Assembly: GCF_001186125.1 (NCBI RefSeq)
Contig: NW_014040491.1
Location: forward strand, 1 to 47,639
From: Sphaeroforma arctica JP610
Lineage: Eukaryota > Opisthokonta > Ichthyosporea > Ichthyophonida
Direction: 5' to 3'
Length of the DNA stretch: 47,639 nucleotides
In this document: positions 10,886-21,405 of the stretch, piece by piece
How the letters are laid out: the number at the start of each line of letters is the position of its first letter
How positions within the stretch are numbered: position 1 is the stretch's first letter
Made by a program: the position numbers and the translations under genes
Notes under the pieces: model-generated
The model's database searches: none
What the model saw: the letters and a program-made list of their open reading frames with translations, nothing else
Told to the model about the DNA's origin: nothing

Positions 10886-13800
10886 ATGAAGAGGAAGCTG
10901 GTACTCGTCTTAGCCGTAAGTCATGTTATCATCATATTTGCTATTGTCCTGGACTTGAGTCTGGGCACGGGAAAGGATAACAATAGTCAGGAAATACAAG
11001 GTATGTACACATAGTCTACTCTACGTGTAGCATTTCAAGATAGATTACAAACGCATTAGTCGCCCCCTCGTTTAAAACTGTGAGAATGATTAAGCAAAGA
11101 ATGAGTAGGTTCCAGGACTGAACTGTCAGTCTTGTACGAATGAATTGACACGCATTGTACATATTCTGATACGAACAAATTGGTAGATAATGTATTGATG
11201 TGCACATGACAATATACAAGAACAGGCAAACTTTTGTGTTTGACTTCATCGACCTACCTTGCACTGTCCGGGTTAAGTTCTCCGTGATATATGCATTGGG
11301 GTTCATTTAGTACTCACAAACAGTATACGATGTATGTCAAGCTCCAGACCAGTACACCATCGATCTCAAAACAACAAAACACTGCAGGTCTTGATGAATG
11401 CGCCCCGGAACTAGACGATTGCAGTCAGTATGCCGTGTGCACAAGTACTCCGACTGGCTACTCGTGCTTTTGCAACGAGGGGTATGTGGGAGACGGCAAG
11501 AACTGTATCGTCAATGCCCTGGACTTTGATGAATGTGCTGAAGGTACGGCTGTGTGTCAGACCAATTCGACGTGCAACGACGTACCCAATGACTATGAGT
11601 GCCTGTGTGATGAGGGTCTCGAGGGCGATGGAAAAATTGGCTGCACGGGTAAGTGATGTGCTTCCAATGCGCTCGTCTACGAGCAGTTGCGAACAACAAT
11701 AATTAGTGTTAATTCAGTGAGACCATTTGTACTATAAACAATGCTTTTGGCCCATTAAGTGCTAGACTGCTGAATGTCACGCTTTTGAGTTGTACAACAC
11801 TGTCAGCGTACGCCAGAACCAGTCACCGCTCTCGAGAATACTGTGCATTGCTTTGGATATGCCCCATACAGATTATTCTACCCACAAAAGATATTTTCAA
11901 TCCATGTAGGTTTAGTACCGAATTTCTTATTCCCTCCTCTCTTCTACTGCTCTCCGCCGAATTAGACATTGACGAGTGTGCATAAGATTTGGACAGCTGC
12001 GATAGCACCATATCCTTCTGTAGAAATCTGGTACCCTCCTTTGAGTGCATGTGCAATCATGGGTACCAATCTAGTGGTCCGCACACATGTGTAGGTATGT
12101 ATGTGAGTCTCAATCATTATTCAATTCAGCCGCGTGTCTATATGACCCAAAAGAAACATCAACTGTATGAAAACAGCGTGTGACAAATCAAATAGATATA
12201 AAGCTGTCTAATGCGACATAGATTGAACTAGATTTTCCATAAGCACCGTGTTTCAATTTATGTATTGGCGGACGAATACCTTCCATGAACTCGTTTAAAT
12301 TGTCCGTTTTGTGTTAATATTGTAGTTTACAGTAGCTTATGTAATAGGTGTTATTCAGTGTTATTCAGTTGATGTTCAGGTGTGTAGCATACATATAGTC
12401 GTCTAACAAAGCACATATTGTTATACATCAAGCCCATTGTTGTGCATCCATTGCCGACTAAACACTGCTTGAATACTTGGCTCGCACATCTCCTAAGCCA
12501 TCTACACACTTAAGTCCTTTTGGAGTTGAGTCTTTTTCCAGGCACCTACAGTTGTTCTAGATATGTCTGTAAATACTGACCATGAATATCGTCAACATGT
12601 ACAACCATTTGACATTTATGTATATTGCCGAACAGACACGGATGAATGTGCACTCGGCACGCACAACGTGTGGGAACATAGACGGCAGTTACACCTGTAC
12701 ATACAACAGTGGCTACGCAGGAAGTGGTACTACGTGTGAAGGTAAACCCTCTCGGTCGTACAAATGCACGTAGTTTTCTGGTTATGTTTGAGAGTTCTCT
12801 CAGGCACTAATCGCTGCTCGAATGGAGTATTTGTGCTGCTCGAACTGAGTATTTGTGCTGCTTGAAATGTTTTACTAATACGTATACTGTCATACTCTCA
12901 CAGATGTGAATGAGTGTTTGGCCGGTGCAGACAACTACGATATGAACGCTATTTGTACAAATACTGTCGGCAGTTTTGAATGTACTTGCGATGAGTTCCA
13001 CATTGGCGACGGTGTCACCTGCATAGGTAAGCAGAAGTTTGTATTGGAAGTGCTGCGCTGCACGAGCACATTCCTTACCAAGGCATCGAGAATTTCAACA
13101 GTAGTCATCCTTTGATTGAATTTGCTGAGGAATATGTGAACACCGACTATTGCTGTTTCGCATCCATAGGTAGTTCATGATCAGCTATTAGTCTGTTGTT
13201 ATTACTCCTGCCTTATCAATTCACATAACAACTCTTAAAGTTCTCGTGCGACGGACTGTTGCTGTTTCGCATCCATAGGTAGTTCATGATCAGCTGATAG
13301 TCTGTTGTTATCACTCCAGCCTTATTGTTTCACATAACAACTATGAAAGTTCTCGTACATATTATGCGTCTTTAGCCTGGGATTGTTGGAGCTTATCAAT
13401 GTCCCTGTCACAACCCTTCTGTAAATTATGTACCTAGCTGTTTGAGAACTCAATTTCTATGATAATGGTCCGAAATTTCAATACTTGACAGATAAGGATG
13501 AGTGTGCACTCGACACGCACAACTGTCACTCCAATGCAACGTGTACAAACACAGACGGGGGCTTTACGTGTGCGTGTAACAGTGGCTACACAGGAATTGG
13601 GCATACATGCACAGGTAGGTACCCTTGAACAATACAGGATCAGCTTGTTGCCCGGATATATTACAAAACATTTGAAATCGGCATGTATACTTTCGTTGTA
13701 CAACATCATTATGCAATCTCGTAGATATAAACAAATGCCTGGTCAATACGCACAATTGCGATGAGAATGCTCAGTGTACAAACACCGACGGGAGCTTTGA

Positions 13801-16800
13801 ATGTGCATGCGATGAATTCTGGACAGGCGATGGACTTATCTACACAGGTATCCGGTTTTGCCTCAGTAGTGTCACGCGACACAATCTTCGTTCTACGTTT
13901 TCCGTTGTACTCGATTGCTTAGAGCTGACTCTGTTACAGTGTGCTTGGGGACTACTCAGTACATCCGCTAGGTTGTACATCTTCTTGTGTCGAGACCACG
14001 TATCGCTGTACATTTTAGGGGCGAGTGCACGACATTCGGACATTAAGAAATACGCTGCGCTAGGTTTGGGTTGTGAAACTGCACAAACTCTTCTTTGTAC
14101 ACGAAAGTGAGAGAAAAAAATACAAACATGAACTGATCGTATCGGGTTATCAATTGCATGTATACTCTTGTTTTCGTTAAATACAATTGCTGACGATTAA
14201 ACTTACAAAACCCATTGTGATTCCTCTCGGAATGTTCAGATATTGACGAATGCGACTCTGCCGCAATCATTGAATGTGAAAACGAAGGCGATACTGTTGT
14301 ATGTGTAAACCATGTGGGCGCAGATTACACCTGTGAGTGTAATCCCACCGGCTACCGCGACCCAGATAACTCCGACGGGTTCAATTGCGTGGCGTATGCT
14401 GGAGGTATGTCTCTCTGTTTCCCACGGATTTTAAAATTCTACTTGCTTAAGCTGCGAGTCATATTTCCCAAGCCATATCATTTCTGATATCTATTTTAGA
14501 ACTGATGGGAGAGCAAAGGCCCTTGCCTGTGATAGGCTATGTAGCATCCCATCATTTCTGTTTACCCTTGTTCAATCTGACTAATTTTATCCACGGAATT
14601 TTATTGTATGGTTTTCTTCTCAGACCCTGCCAAGTGTGCTGACTACCATTTGGCCGCAAACTGTCCCGACGGTACACTTAGAAATTCGGGTAACCAAGGC
14701 AACTGCGACCCCGAACGGGGCTGCGCAGAGTCGTGCTGTACAGCGGTAAGTATCTCAAATGAAATGGTGTACCGCTGTGGACTTCCCATTCGATAGAGAT
14801 GGGATTGGACATTTTCCTCGAGCGCAAGGCTTGAGCTTGCACGTATAAGTGTGACTTCACACATGTCTAGGGTTTAGCACGTCCTCATTCATCGCCACCA
14901 AACGAGATTAAAAGTTCATCGCTACTGTTGCATGAGTGTCCTGGAGGTGTTGCGCAACAACATAAATATCATGATATAAGCAGTGTCAGCTGGCATGCAC
15001 TCAAAGATCAAATGTGTGCAAAGGCATATATCTAATCTCTCGCCGTATCTTCTTTGCATACACATGCACATATGCGACATGCTTTCTGTGGATGGTACAA
15101 GACCAGCAGAGCTGCTCCCTAACAGCTGGATCGAATCCTAAGGCAAATATTGAATCTATAGCCTTTCCTGACGACACATTTGCACGTCGCATTGTGCTGC
15201 CAAAACGGCGGTGAGGTGGCAGCTACCAATTCACTAATGTGTACCCGGGATAACGAGCTGATCGATTTCGAGGTGCGGGTGGGATCGAAATTTGTTTATA
15301 GCTTTACTGACTTACACTTTTGTGTCATGCATTATTACTGTACGATATCCCACCTCAGAGTTTTTCCCTCGTGAGGTACGACATCGTATACTTATGCTAC
15401 TTTTGAGTCCTGGCTAGGCGCTCGGGACTCTTCAACCGAAAACTAGTCGGCAACATTGCATTGACTTTGTGTGTGCCTATACGCTTGAATGTGTGTACGT
15501 AGACGGAATAACCGTTGCTGTGTAGGGAAACAGATATGTTTGGTCATTTTCATATTATTATAGTGTACTTGGTACAGCACAAGAGAAAACATGGCATTTG
15601 GCACAAGGGAAAACTATGGCATTGACGTACAAGTTAATCGATTTCAACCAGTAGTGACAGTGGAGATGCACGTGTTCATTTCCTTTGCTTATGCTCACAC
15701 ATTTGCTGTTATTGTGAAGGTTCTCCGTCTATACTACTGCCATACATGGGATTGCTGTAGTTATTACTCACTAGATCGCTTCACACCCTGAATGATAGGA
15801 TCAAGGGTATGTGCTAGCTGATGATGATGAAGCAGTCAGCCTTATCTCAGACATTGAGTTCCGATCTGGTTTACCCTGGTACTTTCACTGCCTGGGTGCC
15901 TACAGGCTCATCGAGTGTGCCGTACGAAACTGTCAAGGTACTTTAACTGTCGGTCAAAGTACTGTTTTCTGCTAAATACTGCACTAAAATCTTTCGTATT
16001 CTGAATGTATAACTTAGTGTGCAGCACTTAGTGAGAAAAACATATCTCTCTGTAATTTATTAGTGTGAACCACAGCTGACACCACTGCGTTCAACCTCTC
16101 GAATGGACAGCTGGAGTCCGCTCTTGATACAAGTGCACCGAATGCATTCTCAGCTGGTGATGAGCTAGACAACTGCCCCACGACTGCAGACACCGATGGA
16201 CTGGGCACTGTAGGAGAGTGGATGATACGCACCTCCCTGGGCAGCAGTACCAATCGAGCATTCATACTTATCGTACTTCCAGACAACAACCCCACCAATG
16301 AGCTGGCTGCGTATATATACGACATCAGGCAGAGACAGGGCAGTGGAGAATTCAATCCTTTCACCTCGCAATGGTACATCAGTTCCTACGATTAGTATTA
16401 TCGACCAGTTGGTAAGTTGATAATGACAACAACAAGAGTTCAAACTCATCTGCGAGTGTGTGCTAGTACCGGACCCTTGATTTGTACCAACTCGATCACA
16501 TCTATGTATTAAACTAGTAATCAGCAAGAGATATTTTGAAGTTACATCACACACCGCTATAATGATGATAGCACTAAAATCAATGATTGATGTCGTAAAT
16601 ACTTATAAATTCAAAAAGCTATTGTCGTAGATACTTATAAATTTAGAAAATATATTATAGATTTGTCGTGATCTATCGCAGATCAACTATATATATCACT
16701 AGTCCAACACAGAACATCAGGTACGAGACTTATTCACATTCTAATGGATTCCTCATCATTTCCATCTTCTGAATCCATGGAGTTCTATCAACTGACACTC

Positions 16801-17061
16801 ACATCGCCACATGTGTTATTTCAACCCACAGGCAGTTTACATTCCCCCAAAGGCTCTGAGGAACAAAACTGCACCATGAATGCTCTGGCCTTCAATCCAT
16901 GGGAGTTTGTAGTGACTTCGACCAGCACACACCCGATCAAATATGTGCGCATCGATTTCATTGGCTTCAGGGGTAGTGCAGGTGTTGTGCATGGACTCTC
17001 ATTGGACAACATCAGACCATATGGCTGCAATGACTTTGCAGGCCAGCCCTTTGCTCGCTGA
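10886..17061 (+). CDS. EGF-repeat secreted or membrane-anchored protein gene, multi-exon, probably decaying
   Basis: Exon 1 (10886-11000) encodes MKRK plus a long hydrophobic run, a signal peptide or type II anchor. Phase-1 exons with EGF modules follow: 11388-11648 (two), 11966-12094, 12636-12741, 12904-13026, 13492-13614, 13725-13847, 14240-14404. They start with the calcium-binding pattern D-(I/V/K)-(D/N)-E-C and usually measure 123 nt. Then come a Cys-rich exon 14624-14745 (ending ESCCTA), a doubtful short exon near 15162-15210, and C-terminal exons 15851-15937, 16076-16411 and 16832-17061 of unknown family. Lesions: TAA at 11983-11985 in the third module, a 17-base deletion in the 12636 exon that shifts frame, and TAG at 16393-16395. 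Two modules also have Tyr for Cys (12904 exon, second Cys; 13725 exon, last Cys). The first two damaged exons are phase 1-1, although the second has lost its multiple-of-three length, so skipping both would restore frame. The TAG exon is also phase 1-1. The gene is either a pseudogene or spliced around damage. It converges with the SFSWAP-like gene. Confidence 0.65.
13145..13362 (+). repeat. Intronic 109-bp tandem duplication
   Basis: Inside the EGF gene intron 13027-13491, two adjacent copies of a unit with tgctgtttcgcatccatagg, gttcatgatcagct and cacataacaact lie 109 bases apart (tgctgtttcg at 13151 and 13260). They differ at several positions. The duplication does not touch the splice sites. 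Confidence 0.8.
14746..15850. other. Uncertain part of the EGF gene (long intron or poorly resolved exons)
   Basis: Between the Cys-rich exon and the exon at 15851 there is 1.1 kb in which I can only suggest a short exon (about 15162-15210, ending CCQNGG at a GTGAGG donor), chosen because it is open and fits phase 0 in, phase 1 out. The open frame continues past that donor to about 15374 (AATNSLMCTRDNELIDFEV), so a longer exon with a different donor is possible. The rest looks like intron. Confidence 0.3.
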
Positions 17062-17831
17062 TGACAGCTAAGTTTATACTGATGCAGAAGAGAGCGGTGC
17101 TTCACTCGTCGCATCGCATTTGACTTCCAGCAGGGTTGATGATCTTGATTATATGCGAACGCCACCATCTGACAGGAAAGTATTGTCAGGTGTATGAGAG
17201 ATTCGTTCGATCATCGCTGAGATAATAGAGATGGAAAAATGGAAAATATGGAACCTTTGCTTTGCAAACAGCTACTCGCGCAGTATACCGATAGCTTGAT
17301 CTGACAGGTGGCATATCAATGAAAATCACCAAGACCTCTCAGAAATCGACTTTGATAGGCGATGATAGAAAAGCAAGAGAAGATCATACACGACAATGTA
17401 TGCAAAATCATGAAGATAGACCGACGCATGGACCAACGGCACAGTGCCAGTGGCATATGAATAAATAAGGAATGTTAGAGAACAGAAGTAAATTTTGAAT
17501 TTCAATTATACAAGTTAGCACCTGTGCTTATGAAAGAGGGGGGGGGGGGCAGGCTGTATGTTTCCGTTGCGAATAAAAAAAATGGTAAATAGACTAGAGG
17601 GAACAGAAGCGACTTCTAAACTGGAACGTGATAATTTGTGGTTTTCGCGTTGTGGGATCGTATTGTAGTTATATTTGTCCTACAGGCGTGACCCGCTTAA
17701 AAGCGCTATGAAGAGGTCATCACACTCAGAGCAAGACTTCCATATTAATCAGGAAATCCCTCAAACTTTTATATATATCGAGAATACAGGCAACATGTTG
17801 CAATACTGAGGGTACACCTGTCCAGCTGCAC
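17062..17831. other. Convergent intergenic region between EGF and SFSWAP-like genes
   Basis: No gene is seen. AATAAA-type words occur near 17458-17466 (tgaataaataagg) and could serve the EGF gene. A G12 run is at 17538-17549. The rest is unremarkable. Confidence 0.5.
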
Positions 17832-17837
17832 TTTATT
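17832..17837 (-). promoter_or_regulatory. AATAAA overlapping the SFSWAP-like stop codon
   Basis: On the minus strand the gene ends ACA AAA TAA AGT, so the TAA stop lies inside a canonical AATAAA hexamer. No second AATAAA is visible on this strand in the next 100 bases. If used, cleavage 10-30 bases on would leave a 3' UTR of only about 10-30 nt. Confidence 0.5.
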
Positions 17838-20469
17838 TTGTTCGCTTGTGCCGTTTGCCTCGACCAGAGCGCTTAGTATCTTCTGCATCCAAAGAATCCG
17901 CTACACCCACTGCATTTGCTTTCCGTTTCTTGTGTTGCGCCTGCCCGACATGTAACTCTGTGTCGCTCACTTTACTCGCAGTGGATTGAGCATCTTGACT
18001 GGCAGCTCCATCTTCTGTAACCGCCATCTCCCCTCCATCGTTAGCTGTTGACGTACCCTCAGTCGCATTCTCGTGCTCCTTGTTGCTACTAACATACTTG
18101 ATCTTGTTCATCTTGTTCACAGATAAGCTATCCATTTCCACGTCTGATTTAGAACTGTCAATCTCGATCTTGGTCATCGCCTTTTCAGTCGCGTTGTTCA
18201 CGTCTGCAACCGCTGTTGGTGGTTTCGTGAGTTTCACTTTGTCTACCTTCTCAAAGATTTCGCCCTCCTCCTCACTTGTTGGGCTGTCTGGCTCGTGTGT
18301 TGCGCTCTCTTTGTCAGTTACACGTCTGCTATCTCTTTTAGCCTTCCCCGATGTCGTTGCCTTTGTATCGACACCTAACTTCGTGGTACCTGTGCTACCC
18401 ATAGACTCATTCTCCTCCAGGGCAGTCTCGTTCCCTCCACCCTCATATAGCTCATTGACTGCCGTTGATATGCTTAGTCCTTCGCTGACCACCTTATCGT
18501 CATCGTTGTTCTTCATCTTGCTCTCCTCATCCTCTGTCTCTACATTGACTGATCTCCGTCTCTTGCTCGCGTTTTCAGCTGTGTTGTCTGTTCCTTCAAT
18601 AGTGTCATTTTCAACACTGACAGGTCTCTGTAACCTGCTCAAGTCTTCAGCTGTGCTATTCGTTCTTTCAGTGGATTCACTTTGCTCCACAGCCTCCAAC
18701 GCATCGGATAAAATCCCTTCAGTCTCTGTTTCTCCTGATGACGTACCATTTGTTTCCTTTATCTTCCTTCGCAGCTTAGCAACGCGTGTAGAGTCACCGC
18801 TCTCATCTTCAGATTTGAATTTTGGATCTTCTAACTCATCATCACGCACGCCAAGTGAATTTTGCACTGTATGCGAGGCTGCCGATATCTCGCCTTCCTC
18901 TTCACTCGATTGACTGTCAGCGCTGTCTGTGTTGGCAATGCCTCTGTATCCCACCAGACCGCCCCCTACCTGTGGACTACTACCATGCATCACGTCTACT
19001 GCGTTATCATCTGAGCGCTCACATGCACCATTTTCAGCTACACTTACGCTCACATCGATTGCTTGTGGATCCACACCTCCGACAATTGCGGCTTCGTTCT
19101 CATCACTGTCGCCATCATCAGACGAATCGGAATACTCTCCATACGCAACCAAGGCAGACACTGTATCCATTACTGTTTTGGGTTTGCCACTATTATCCGC
19201 CTGAGATGCAGCTATGCCATTGCTTACAAAAGCGCCCACAGCAGCCATGCAGTCGTCTAGGCCCATTGCAGGTTTGTGTGCTGTTGGTTCCAACAGGTCG
19301 TCGACGAGCTTGTGCATCTCATCGACAGTATCTGGCATGGTCTTACCACTACTCCCACTCTCCGGATTCACAATTTCGCCAACCTCGTCATCTGCGTCTT
19401 CGTGCGCTAGTATTTTATGACCATTAGAAATGGCACCGTCCTCGGAAACCAACTTACCTTCGCCTACTGTCTCACTGGTTGTACGCTCATCTCTCGCTAC
19501 TTCGCTCTCGCTGCCTCCCATGCCCACCTTGGTGTCGATGCCATCCACCTGCATGTCAGTGTCTGGCTCGTCTTCGATCTCCATATCCAGTGCCACTATT
19601 TTGCCCGTACGCACACGCTCTCTGGCAAACTTATAATACCCATGCAACCCATGACCGGTTGTTACGAATGCTATCAAGGGATTGCTGTCAACACTTGCTT
19701 TGAGCGCAATCTCGGCCTGCATCGAATTCGCCTCTAGGAACTCAGCTGCGCTAACTATGATCTCATGTACGCCTCTCAGCGCAGGTGCGCATAAATCCCT
19801 CGGCAGTGTGAATGGTAGTTGATATGACATGGGCTTTTGCCCCACCTCCGTACACTCCCCGTGCAACACAGACATCGCTGTTGGGCCTGAAAATCGAGCC
19901 ACCTGTTCAAGTGTGGGCGCTTGTGCTACTCCTCCAGCATCACGTGCGTGTGCACTCGAACCGCTGCCCTCTCCATAATTATAGTGGAACACATTGCCAC
20001 TGGTGTGGTCAAGTGTCTCTTGCTTATTCCTCACTTCTTGATCTCGTTCTTCCTGTGCCTTCTTCAGAAGCGCTTGCTCATAAGGTTCTTTGCGCATCGC
20101 ATCACACAGCTTGTACACCACGCGTTCCTCCTCACTCCCCCGTTCGCTCCTGGGAATGCCCTTCAGTTTTTTCTTGATCGCTTTGAACCTATTTAGGTCG
20201 CTCACATTGTGCCTGACGTCATGCCTATCCACCAGCAGACTCTCGTCGGCCATACATGGACCCAAGTACTTCCCGTGGTCGATGTCCTGTGCGACTGTTG
20301 GGTTGTCTACGAGTGTGCATGCGTAGCCAAAGACAAGCAGCTTGTCCATCTCCTCCTTGCTCTTTCTATCTTCATCGCCTCTGCGATCAAACTTCCTGCG
20401 ACGCCTGCTAACGGGCCTTGGTTGTGGGAGCACATCTTGTAAGCCCGCGAAGCTGTCTTGTGCATTCAT
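17833..20469 (-). CDS. SFSWAP-like (suppressor-of-white-apricot) splicing regulator, intronless
   Basis: This is an uninterrupted 878-codon frame from ATG 20469. Residues 42-165 match the N-terminal SWAP (DRY_EERY) domain of SFSWAP: LLVFGYACTLVDN, a GKYLGPCMADESLLVDRHDV block (human: LIPWMGDHKILIDRYDGR) and the VYKLCDAMRKEPY helix. Residues about 232-283 are a SURP module (IIVSAAEFLEANSMQAEIAL to HGYYKFARER). Animal SFSWAP has two SURP modules and a C-terminal RS domain; here only one SURP is seen and no RS domain. The remaining 600 residues are low-complexity, acidic and Ser/Thr-rich with repeated SSEEEGEI/TSEEEGEI words. The protein ends in a basic, NLS-like tail (KRSGRGKRHKRTK). The expected role is nuclear, in alternative splicing control. 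It is transcribed divergently from UTP20, 936 bp away. It is notable for lacking introns among intron-rich neighbours. Confidence 0.88.
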   Translation of the reverse strand: MNAQDSFAGLQDVLPQPRPVSRRRRKFDRRGDEDRKSKEEMDKLLVFGYACTLVDNPTVAQDIDHGKYLGPCMADESLLVDRHDVRHNVSDLNRFKAIKKKLKGIPRSERGSEEERVVYKLCDAMRKEPYEQALLKKAQEERDQEVRNKQETLDHTSGNVFHYNYGEGSGSSAHARDAGGVAQAPTLEQVARFSGPTAMSVLHGECTEVGQKPMSYQLPFTLPRDLCAPALRGVHEIIVSAAEFLEANSMQAEIALKASVDSNPLIAFVTTGHGLHGYYKFARERVRTGKIVALDMEIEDEPDTDMQVDGIDTKVGMGGSESEVARDERTTSETVGEGKLVSEDGAISNGHKILAHEDADDEVGEIVNPESGSSGKTMPDTVDEMHKLVDDLLEPTAHKPAMGLDDCMAAVGAFVSNGIAASQADNSGKPKTVMDTVSALVAYGEYSDSSDDGDSDENEAAIVGGVDPQAIDVSVSVAENGACERSDDNAVDVMHGSSPQVGGGLVGYRGIANTDSADSQSSEEEGEISAASHTVQNSLGVRDDELEDPKFKSEDESGDSTRVAKLRRKIKETNGTSSGETETEGILSDALEAVEQSESTERTNSTAEDLSRLQRPVSVENDTIEGTDNTAENASKRRRSVNVETEDEESKMKNNDDDKVVSEGLSISTAVNELYEGGGNETALEENESMGSTGTTKLGVDTKATTSGKAKRDSRRVTDKESATHEPDSPTSEEEGEIFEKVDKVKLTKPPTAVADVNNATEKAMTKIEIDSSKSDVEMDSLSVNKMNKIKYVSSNKEHENATEGTSTANDGGEMAVTEDGAASQDAQSTASKVSDTELHVGQAQHKKRKANAVGVADSLDAEDTKRSGRGKRHKRTK

Positions 20470-21405
20470 TTATATAATATTGAGTGTACGGTGTGGTGTG
20501 TATCCATATAAAAACACGCCTCTATAGTCACAGATGGCTTTGAACGATGTGTGCAACTATAAGGAAAATAACCACACACAAAAACACGGTAATCAAAGGT
20601 ACATAAAAAAATTATGTTCGTGAGTACTTCAGTATTGAGAAGGATAGCAATCAATCGTATATAAAGCACGTGCGTGTGCCCTGAGCGTCAGGCTAATTAT
20701 ATAATGCTCGAGAAAATGGTATCTGGGGCAGTCCTCGAGACAATAAGAAATATAACGATCAAGTATACGGTAACGTAGCTATATATTGCGCACTCCGCTA
20801 TTCAATTTATGTAGTGAGTAATATCGTAGACTGCGCGTACTGACTCTCTTACATACACTGCGAGGCTTACACTCTATCTATTACGATTTACGACTATTTG
20901 TACACTAACGGATTTGATTTCGCGCACAACAGAGTACATAACACCGGTAACGAATGAGCCTAAAACCCCAACAATTTTACAAACCCGTTTTATAAACCCA
21001 ACAATGTAACAACATTTATAAAACCGTTTTATAAACCCAAGGTCAGTCGCACGTGTACCTGGCCTGCTCTGTAATAACGATAAGCCTTTTTATCGATTAT
21101 CACACCATGCACCGCGGAATGAACTTATAGTATAGCATGAGTAGGAGAGTCGACCACTATACACGTAAGACTATATAATACTCCCGTCTTTCCTGCTGAT
21201 TGTGTCTCAACAGTGAACACGCACATATTCTCCAACTCACAAGCGCGTCGCAAACATATACTGATCCAGATGCAGGGACAATAAGACGGTGAGATATTGC
21301 CGCTTGTAATCTCGCCAGTCACGCTACCGAAATAGTTTTGAATCAACGCAACAGCTAAAACTAACTACACATAACCTTACCCAGCAACCAAATACATATT
21401 TCGAC
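20470..21405. promoter_or_regulatory. Shared head-to-head promoter region (SFSWAP-like / UTP20)
   Basis: The two start codons are 936 bp apart and point away from each other. The region contains CACGTG E-boxes at 20667-20672 and 21050-21055, and two tandem copies of a roughly 40-bp unit at about 20963-21041 sharing GTTTTATAAACCCAA. It also has a TATATAAA at 20658-20665 and an inverted AATAACGATAAG/TTATCGATTA word pair near 21072-21100. No convincing gene lies inside. Bidirectional use is inferred from gene order. E-boxes are known Myc/Max sites on ribosome-biogenesis genes in animals; binding here is untested. Confidence 0.5.

Noticed and set aside
11983-16395. Reassigned stop codons as an explanation for TAA and TAG inside the EGF gene
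   Set aside because: About 3,052 codons of UTP20 and 878 of the SFSWAP-like gene contain no internal TAA or TAG, and TAA, TAG and TGA serve as normal stops, so the code is standard.
18080-19737. Several long plus-strand frames (up to 277 codons)
   Set aside because: They are antisense shadows of the acidic low-complexity half of the SFSWAP-like gene, rich in Ser/Leu as expected from reversed Glu/Asp/Ser codons.
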